NCBI RefSeq assembly: GCF_013137895.1
Contig: NZ_CP053538.1
Location: 2,759,001-2,823,000, forward strand
Direction: 5' to 3'
DNA length: 64,000 bases
Origin: Hymenobacter taeanensis
GTDB lineage: Bacteria; Bacteroidota; Bacteroidia; Cytophagales; Hymenobacteraceae
This document shows, one piece after another, positions 58,380 through 64,000 of the stretch. How positions within the stretch are numbered: position 1 is the stretch's first letter; each line of letters begins with the position of its first letter. The notes under the pieces are model-generated. The model was given only the letters and a program-made list of their open reading frames with translations. It had not been told where the DNA came from and did no database searches. Made by a program: the position numbers and the translations under genes.

Positions 58380-58470
58380 CGTCATGCTGAGCTAGTCGAA
58401 GCATCTCTACCGAGGCTAATTAATCAAGTTGGCCCGCAGTAGAGGCGCTTCGAAGGCGCTTAGCATGACG
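58380..58470. repeat. intergenic inverted repeat, family A, diverged
   Basis: Arms about 58380-58411 and 58439-58470, imperfect, with GTCATGCTGAGC and AGCATGACG ends and GAAGCATCTCTACC/GTAGAGGCGCTTC inner parts. It lies between recN and fabI. Confidence 0.75.
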
Positions 58471-58527
58471 TTCTTTATTTTTTTCGCCTCTTTTGTAATC
58501 CAAACCCTAATCAATTCCACTCGCCAT

Positions 58528-59349
58528 ATGTCCAACAACCTACTTGCTGGTAAGATCGGCATCATTTCTGGTGCCCTGAATGAAGAATCTATTGCCTGGA
58601 AGGTAGCCCTGAAGGCCCACGCCGAAGGCGCCCGCTTTGTGCTGACCAACGCCCCCCTCGCTATGCGCATGGGCGAAATCAATAAGCTCTCGGAGCAATG
58701 CAACGCGCCCATTATCCCGGCCGATGCTACCTCTATGGAGGACCTAGAAAAGCTGTTCAGCGGCGCCCAGGAGCAATTGGGCGGTAAAATCGACTTCGTG
58801 CTACACAGCATTGGCATGAGCGCCAACATCCGCAAGGGCAAGCACTACGGCGAGCTGAACTACGAGTGGTACCAGAAAACGCTGGATGTATCGGCTATGT
58901 CGCTGCACCGCATGCTGGCCGTGGCCGAAAAGCAGGATGCTTTCAATGAGTGGGGCTCAGTAGTAGCGTTGTCGTACATCGCCGCCCAGCGGGCCTTCCT
59001 TGATTATACCGATATGTCGCAGGCCAAAGCCATGCTCGAGAGCATTGCCCGCAGCTACGGCCAGCGCCTCGGCAAGCTGAAAAAAGTGCGCGTAAACACG
59101 GTTTCGCAGTCGCCCACCAAAACCACCGCTGGCACCGGCATCAGTGGCTTCGATGCGTTCTACGAGTACGCCGACCGTCTGTCGCCGCTGGGCAACGCCC
59201 CCGCTGAGGCCTGCGCCGACTACTGCATCTCACTGTTTTCGGACCTGACCCGCTACGTGACCATGCAGAACCTCATGCACGATGGTGGCTTCAGCACCAC
59301 CGGCATCTCGGAGGAAATTGTAGAGCTCATCACCAACAGCAAGGCCTAG
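58528..59349 (+). CDS. fabI: enoyl-ACP reductase FabI
   Basis: Last reduction step of type II fatty acid synthesis. 273 residues from the ATG at 58528; an upstream in-frame ATG inside the repeat element is not the start. It has GIISGALNEESIAWK (cofactor loop), SIGMSANIRKG, SYIAAQRAFLDYTDMSQAK with the catalytic Tyr-x6-Lys, and a C-terminal MHDGGFSTTGI. The short-chain-type Ser-Tyr-Lys arrangement is intact. Confidence 0.96.
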   Translation: MSNNLLAGKIGIISGALNEESIAWKVALKAHAEGARFVLTNAPLAMRMGEINKLSEQCNAPIIPADATSMEDLEKLFSGAQEQLGGKIDFVLHSIGMSANIRKGKHYGELNYEWYQKTLDVSAMSLHRMLAVAEKQDAFNEWGSVVALSYIAAQRAFLDYTDMSQAKAMLESIARSYGQRLGKLKKVRVNTVSQSPTKTTAGTGISGFDAFYEYADRLSPLGNAPAEACADYCISLFSDLTRYVTMQNLMHDGGFSTTGISEEIVELITNSKA

Positions 59350-59373
59350 GCCAGTCGTTAGTATGAAAAATGA

Positions 59374-59402
59374 AGCCCGGCCAGGAATGGTCGGGCTTTT
59401 TT
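59374..59402 (+). terminator. terminator of fabI
   Basis: 10-bp GC stem (59374-59383 with 59388-59397, one wobble) around GGAA, ending in a T run at 59395-59400. Confidence 0.9.
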
Positions 59403-59403
59403 G

Positions 59404-59742
59404 TGGTCGGATGGTGGCCTCAATGATGCTGTTATTTACAACGTACCGGCACAGGACCTGAACTACACAACCTCTCGCGTGTACCCACGCTACCCCAAAG
59501 TGGGTTTGTAATGACCAAGTTTCGTCGGACCGGTACAGCTGCGCCAGCAGCAGGGCTGCCCAGCGTTGCAACCGCAGCAGCTGGTGACTGCCCATTCTAC
59601 TGCAGGTAGTGGCCTGGTGTACTGGAAACGCGCTTTCGGGTGGGAGGGCAAGAAGGTGAGTTACCTGTATCCGGTAGCTTGCAGTTTTTATTTACCCGGC
59701 TGGCAGGTATCAAGCAAGGCACATGCCTACAGGTTTAACTGA
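59404..59742 (+). pseudogene. possible remnant of an unrecognised gene
   Basis: One frame from 59404 reads WSDGGLNDAVIYNVP... to YPRYPKVGL, then two stops (TAA TGA at 59509-59514), then 75 more open codons in the same frame, rich in Trp, Tyr and Val, to a stop at 59740. No good start codon precedes it because the fabI terminator is immediately upstream. This pattern fits the decayed end of a gene, but it could be chance. Family unknown. Confidence 0.25.
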
Positions 59743-59899
59743 AGCTTAGGAAGCAAGAATAGAGCTGAATGACAACGTTCCCGGCAACGTTTCCGACGAA
59801 ATTGCTTCGGGTCTGCGGCCAAGCGCCGCAGCTTTTCGCTAGTATGGCTCTCTTTTCTGCGTCAGCCTCTAGCTGTGCCATCCTGCTTAAACTCCCACT

Positions 59900-60874
59900 A
59901 TGCCTCGTATTCTGCTTTCTCTGGTTTTGAGCCTGCTGCTCCTGCTCACTCTTCCGGGCTACGCTCAGGTAGCTGCGGCCGGCGCCCCCATCCTTGTCGC
60001 GCAAGATGGTAGCGGGCAGTTTAAAACCCTGCAAGAGGCTGTGAATGCCGTGCCCAATCAGTCTCAACAGCAGGTAATCATCCGGGTGAAGCCGGGCGTA
60101 TACAAGGAAAAGCTGGTGGTGCCGGCGCTCAAAACGCATATCTCTCTACTTGGCGACAACGCTGCTACCACCATCATTACCTTCGACGACCATACCGGCA
60201 AAGGCGACATTAATACCTATACCTCACACTCCGTCCTGATTCAGGGCAACGACTTCCGGGCGGAGAATATCACCTTCCAGAATACGGCCGGCCGGGGCGC
60301 CGGCCAGGCCGTGGCCCTGCACGTGGAGGCTGACCGCTGCGTATTCCGTAACTGCCGCATACTGGGCGACCAGGACACGCTCTTCCTGGCCAGTAACCAC
60401 ACCCGCCAGTATTTCCATGACTGCTACATCGAGGGCACTACTGACTTCATTTTCGGGGCTGCAACGGCCGTTTTCGACCGTTGTAACATCTACAGCAAGA
60501 AGAACTCCCATATCACGGCGGCCTCTACGCCGCAGGAGCAGGCCTACGGCTTCGTGTTCCTGAATTGCCGCCTGCTGGCCGACACTAGCCAGGCGAACAA
60601 TGTCTCGTTGGGGCGACCCTGGCGGCCGTATGCTAAGGTGGCTTACCTAAATACCTACATGGGCTCCCACATCAGGCCGGCTGGTTGGGACAACTGGAAG
60701 AAGCCGGAAAATGAGAAAACGGCTTCGTATGTGGAATACCGCTCATCGGGCCCCGGCGCCACGGTGGGGCAGCGGGTGAGCTGGTCGCGGCAGCTTACGG
60801 CTAAAGAGGCTAAGCAATACACGATCAAGCACATTTTTGCCAGCCAGCAGCCCTGGAGTCCGGAGAAGAAATAG
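59900..60874 (+). CDS. pectinesterase (CE8)
   Basis: A 324-residue exported carbohydrate esterase that removes methyl groups from pectin. Signal peptide about 1-22, then right-handed beta-helix with GQAVAL (Gln), LGDQDTLF (catalytic Asp), GTTDFIFG (second Asp) and LGRPWRPYA (Arg), all family residues present. It has no T9SS tail and likely remains periplasmic. No pectate lyase is in the window. Confidence 0.95.
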   Translation: MPRILLSLVLSLLLLLTLPGYAQVAAAGAPILVAQDGSGQFKTLQEAVNAVPNQSQQQVIIRVKPGVYKEKLVVPALKTHISLLGDNAATTIITFDDHTGKGDINTYTSHSVLIQGNDFRAENITFQNTAGRGAGQAVALHVEADRCVFRNCRILGDQDTLFLASNHTRQYFHDCYIEGTTDFIFGAATAVFDRCNIYSKKNSHITAASTPQEQAYGFVFLNCRLLADTSQANNVSLGRPWRPYAKVAYLNTYMGSHIRPAGWDNWKKPENEKTASYVEYRSSGPGATVGQRVSWSRQLTAKEAKQYTIKHIFASQQPWSPEKK

Positions 60875-61015
60875 CGGAGGTGGCCTGGCAGCTTAGGGTG
60901 GGTAGCCAGTGCCGCCCTTGGTGATGCTGCCCTGCAATAACTTATCCGGGAGAGGTACCGTTGATAGAAGGCACTTTATTCTGTGCTCATTATCCACCCT
61001 GAATTTCTCCCGCAT

Positions 61016-61432
61016 ATGCAGGCGCAACATTCCTTGGAACGAGTGCTGGACACCCAGCAAAAAAAGCTCGCTTTCTTTCAAAACCTGGTACTGATTGCTG
61101 CCGCCGATGGGCAGTTAGACAAGGCCGAAAGTCAGTTTCTGCTGCAGATTGGTAACCGCTTGGGGCTCAAGTCAGAGGAGGTGCAGCCCATTGCTGACAA
61201 CCTGGCCGTGCTGAGCTTCATTGTGCCCACCGAGGGCCTCCAGCGTACCATGGAGCTGCAAACCCTGGTGCAGATGATGCTACAAGACGGCAACATTGAT
61301 GCCCGCGAATACGGCCTCTGCATGGAATATGCGAACCGCATCGGGTACAGCAAGGATATCCTCGATGACATGGTCAGCCAGCTGGCGGGTGGCAAACCGT
61401 CGGGCAACCGCAACCCACCTACCGTCAGCTAA
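61016..61432 (+). CDS. TerB-like protein
   Basis: A 138-residue helical protein. LVLIAAADGQLDKAESQFLLQIG and MMLQDGNIDAREYGLCMEY show the paired acidic helices of the TerB/DjlA N-terminal domain. It has no signal peptide. An earlier in-frame start at 60983 is possible. Function unknown; family members can bind metal. Confidence 0.75.
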   Translation: MQAQHSLERVLDTQQKKLAFFQNLVLIAAADGQLDKAESQFLLQIGNRLGLKSEEVQPIADNLAVLSFIVPTEGLQRTMELQTLVQMMLQDGNIDAREYGLCMEYANRIGYSKDILDDMVSQLAGGKPSGNRNPPTVS

Positions 61433-61452
61433 GCGGGTAGTACGCAGCTTAT

Positions 61453-61520
61453 AGAAGGATCTTGTCACGCGGGAGGCAACGGGTGTAGGCCAGCTTTTTC
61501 CGCGTGGCAAGATCCTTTCT
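61453..61520. repeat. intergenic inverted repeat, family B, short form
   Basis: Arms 61453-61472 and 61500-61520 match with one base slip and one mismatch, using AGGATCTTGTCACGCGG, the inner part of the 41614 repeat. The loop has GTAGGCCAGC. Confidence 0.8.
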
Positions 61521-61618
61521 TCAGGTAAGCTAATGTGAGGATAGAGATAGTAACCCTATTATCTGCCTCAGATTATCTCTCCTGTCAGGGGGGGCAGTCT
61601 GGGCTAGTTTGAGGAGCT

Positions 61619-62299
61619 TTACCGACCTTGTACGCCGGGGTAGAGCGTGGGCACAGGGTCACTCTGCACGTACTCTTTGGTGCGCACGTTCATAAGGGTT
61701 AAGCGGCCGGAGTAACCAGCGCCTTGGTCGAGGTTCCAAACGTTGGCGCGCTGGCATGGGGTGGGGCTGGTAGGCCAGGTGGGCGTGTGTCCAATAAAGC
61801 ACTCTGAGTAGTGAGGAGCCTGCTGCCCGTAGCGCCACAGCGCTCGGTTCCAAATCAGGTCATAAGGGTCTTGTTGGGCAATAGGCTCGTTGGGCTCGTA
61901 GCCGCCGTGCACGAAGAGGTTACCGTTCTTATCCTCATAATAGGGCAGCTGTTTAGAGAAAAACGACTGGAAATGCTGCCGGATCTGGCCCTGGAGGCCG
62001 CGCAGGTAGCCGTCAACCGTAGCCTGTCCTCCTTGCCGGAGCCAGATTTTGTTGCTTGGTTCATGCGGTGCTTCGGCGGCCATCCACTCCGCCAGCCACC
62101 AGTCATGGTTGCCCTGCAGCCAGATGCTCTTCGGAATACTTAGCAGTAGGTTAACACACTCCGGCGTGTCAGGCCAGCCATCGGCCACGTCACCTAGCTG
62201 AACCAGGCGGTCGAGGCCCGGCCGGAAGGGACTGCGCTCCAACACCTGCAGGAGTGCCCGGTAAGCCCCATGAATGTCTCCTAATACATACGTGTCCAT
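61619..62299 (-). CDS. calcineurin-type serine/threonine phosphatase
   Basis: A 226-residue metallophosphatase. Motifs in order are GDIHG, LGDVADG, GNHDW, FVHGGY and IGHTPTW, the metal-binding set of the PrpA/PphA-like group. The ATG at 62299 is at the family start. Likely cytoplasmic, acting on phosphoproteins or small phosphates; substrate unknown. Confidence 0.93.
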   Translation of the reverse strand: MDTYVLGDIHGAYRALLQVLERSPFRPGLDRLVQLGDVADGWPDTPECVNLLLSIPKSIWLQGNHDWWLAEWMAAEAPHEPSNKIWLRQGGQATVDGYLRGLQGQIRQHFQSFFSKQLPYYEDKNGNLFVHGGYEPNEPIAQQDPYDLIWNRALWRYGQQAPHYSECFIGHTPTWPTSPTPCQRANVWNLDQGAGYSGRLTLMNVRTKEYVQSDPVPTLYPGVQGR

Positions 62300-62418
62300 G
62301 ACTACTTCTTACGGCACTGCCGCCACAGAAGCTACAGTAGCGCTTGCGGGCTACTCCACATCCAGACGAGCTTAGGGCTCTCAGGGGCAAGCAAAAGCGT
62401 ACTAATACTACACCACCA

Positions 62419-63051
62419 ATGAAAATTGAAGACGCATACAATGAGTGGGCGGGTAGCTACGACACGGGCACCAACCGAACCCGCGACCTGGAGGCACAGG
62501 CTATCCGGGCCACTATTCCGCCGGGGCCCTACGCCGAGGTGATTGAGCTGGGCTGCGGCACTGGTAAAAACACCGAGTGGCTCGCTACCCAAGCCGGTCA
62601 CCTCACGGCGGTAGACCTATCGAAGGAGATGATGGACCGCGCCCGCCAGAAGCTGCCGCACCCGCACATCAACTTTCAGCCCGCTGATATTACCCAGCCG
62701 TGGTTCTTTGCCTCACGCCCCGCCGATCTGCTGGTGTGTAGCCTGATTCTGGAGCACATTGAGCACCTCGATGCCGTGTTTGCCCAAGCTCAGCAAGCCC
62801 TACGGGTGGGCGGATTGTTTTACGTGGGCGAGCTGCACCCCTTCAAGCAATACCAAGGCACTAAGGCGCATTTTGAGCGTGCCGGCGGCTCACTTTGTGA
62901 GCTGGAGTGCCACGTTCACCACATTTCTGACTACACCGAAGCCGCCCGCCAGCATGGGTTACGGTGTGCGCGCCTGCAGGAATGGTTTGATACCCACGAC
63001 CGTACCGGCATGCCGCGCATTATCTCCTTCCTGTTTCAGCGGGAAGACTGA
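62419..63051 (+). CDS. SAM-dependent methyltransferase
   Basis: A 210-residue class I methyltransferase. Motif I VIELGCGTGKNTEWL is near residues 40-54, then LTAVDLSKEMMDRAR, and DLLVCSLILEHIEHLD. The start is the ATG at 62419, shortly before AYNEWAGSYD. It is divergent from the phosphatase gene. The substrate cannot be inferred. Confidence 0.92.
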   Translation: MKIEDAYNEWAGSYDTGTNRTRDLEAQAIRATIPPGPYAEVIELGCGTGKNTEWLATQAGHLTAVDLSKEMMDRARQKLPHPHINFQPADITQPWFFASRPADLLVCSLILEHIEHLDAVFAQAQQALRVGGLFYVGELHPFKQYQGTKAHFERAGGSLCELECHVHHISDYTEAARQHGLRCARLQEWFDTHDRTGMPRIISFLFQRED

Positions 63052-63278
63052 GCAGGCCGCCTCGAAAGGCACTGTGGGTTTAGCTTAGTAGAAAGCGTAG
63101 GATCATAAAAGCTTTGTGGGCTGATTCTGTGCTTCGTTGCGTAGGTGGTTTCTCACCCATCTGGGCAAGCGTCTAGCTGAAACTCTAAGCACTTGTGCGA
63201 CAATCAGATAATTGACCCTTCTACCGTTAGCTACGCCTGTTGCGCTGCTCCATGAAAGCGAGGTGGCCTAGCGCGGTA
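63052..63278. other. spacer before the terminal lipoprotein gene
   Basis: 227 bases with a TGGCCTAG octamer (63264-63271) and no supported gene, hairpin or repeat. Confidence 0.5.
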
Positions 63279-64000
63279 TTATTGCTTGTGTAAGGCTAAT
63301 TCATTGGTCTGAACCACCACAGTGTCGCCGGGGGCGAGGGAGCTGCGCAAGTTGGGGTTCAGGCTATTCCAATCGAAGCCAGTGGCTATCCAGCACCAGC
63401 GCCCATTGCTGCCAGATTTGCCCAGCCAGCTGAACAACGACAGCACGGGCTGGCCTTTCCGGATGGTAAGCATCCGGAGGGGCCGCAGCCGACACATCTG
63501 CCCGAAACCGCTTGCCTGTGACACATTGAAGCACTTCCTGGCAGGCCGGTGTTGCCGAATCTTATCGGGAAGCTCATTGCACGGATTAGCGTTGTATCCC
63601 GAGGGCGAAGTATAGATTGATACTGAATCTAGGTCAGATAATAGGTAGTACTCCCGGGCGCGAGTTGTCACTTCCATCTCTGTCATGTGGTCGTCGGCGC
63701 CGGGTGGTACCACCGAAGCCAGCGTTACGCGGTTGTTCTCGCGGAAATGTAGCTCTAGTGAAGCCCCTGTTATTGTACTATCCCGCCGCAGGAATGTAGT
63801 AGAGGCCCCGTTTAGGCGGCGCAGGAAACGCGTAATAGTGGTCTGGTTGGTAATGATGCCGGTGCTCGTGTGCAGCTGCATCGTGCCGGCCTTAATGGTA
63901 GATTCGGTGCGGTACTGACCCATCAGCATCGGAATGGTATCATCATCCTTAGAGCAGGCACCAAGCAACAAAAGAGTAGCTAATAACGAGGTAGAGATTA
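63279..64000 (-). CDS. lipoprotein of unknown function, 5' end beyond window
   Basis: The frame stays open to the window edge. Reading on from 63971 adds ISTSLLATLLL before LGACSKD, a signal peptide ending in a lipobox, so the start codon lies outside the window. The mature part of about 230 residues has a small beta-rich domain and a C-terminal segment with several cysteines. Family not recognised. Confidence 0.7.
   Translation of the reverse strand, partial: ISTSLLATLLLLGACSKDDDTIPMLMGQYRTESTIKAGTMQLHTSTGIITNQTTITRFLRRLNGASTTFLRRDSTITGASLELHFRENNRVTLASVVPPGADDHMTEMEVTTRAREYYLLSDLDSVSIYTSPSGYNANPCNELPDKIRQHRPARKCFNVSQASGFGQMCRLRPLRMLTIRKGQPVLSLFSWLGKSGSNGRWCWIATGFDWNSLNPNLRSSLAPGDTVVVQTNELALHKQ

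Noticed and set aside
59230..59595. Minus-strand open frame of 121 codons across the fabI end and spacer
   Set aside because: It overlaps fabI and its terminator on the opposite strand and has no protein-like features.

Overview
The window is a stretch of ordinary chromosome from a Bacteroidota bacterium, most like Hymenobacter or a close relative in the Cytophagales. The signs are TonB-dependent receptors with an N-terminal carboxypeptidase-like domain, a secreted glucanase with a type IX secretion sorting tail, bacillithiol synthesis (bshA), the bamD-rpoZ-coa-DUF4835-recN gene order, and promoter boxes of the Bacteroidota type (TAnnTTTG) a few bases upstream of several starts. I see no rRNA, tRNA, CRISPR array, integrase, transposase or prophage genes.

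Layout. 1-4.3 kb: housekeeping genes (hpt end, adk, obgE, a small unknown, grpE, dnaJ). 4.6-10.8 kb: a four-gene minus-strand operon (DUF4856 lipoprotein, imelysin-like lipoprotein, HTTM membrane protein, FecA-like receptor) that looks like a metal uptake unit. 11.1-14.7 kb: an ECF sigma factor with a membrane partner, then a NatA/NatB-like ABC exporter. 14.8-18.5 kb: ChaN-like protein, an unknown acidic protein and a GH16-CBM6 glucanase. 18.5-22 kb: glpD and glpK. 22-30 kb: secreted hydrolases (metallo-beta-lactamase-fold phosphodiesterase, esterase, GH97, DUF1080, penicillin-acylase type). 30-34 kb: small unknowns, an IscA-type Fe-S protein and bshA. 34-37 kb: a GH3/beta-lactamase fusion. 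37-43 kb: mutL, two rhomboid proteases, mdh. 43-49 kb: a second TonB receptor with a surface-lipoprotein partner, and a FUSC membrane protein. 49-59 kb: tilS, then the envelope/core cluster lptA-like, bamD, rpoZ, coaC, a lipoprotein, coaB, DUF4835/PorD-like, recN, and fabI. 60-64 kb: pectinesterase, TerB-like protein, phosphatase, methyltransferase, and a lipoprotein cut by the window edge.

The less usual content is in the DNA more than in the gene list. The octamer CTAGGCCA (or its complement TGGCCTAG) occurs at least 38 times by my reading, in genes and spacers alike, where about two are expected by chance. Inside genes it often writes Leu-Gly-Gln or Leu-Gly-His using the CTA codon. Several intergenic spaces carry related long inverted repeats. 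Other points to check are a 14-base box shared by the glpK and glpD upstream regions, CoaC and CoaB encoded as two proteins with a lipoprotein gene between them, a MutL whose endonuclease motif has lost its histidine, and a possible gene remnant near 59.5 kb.
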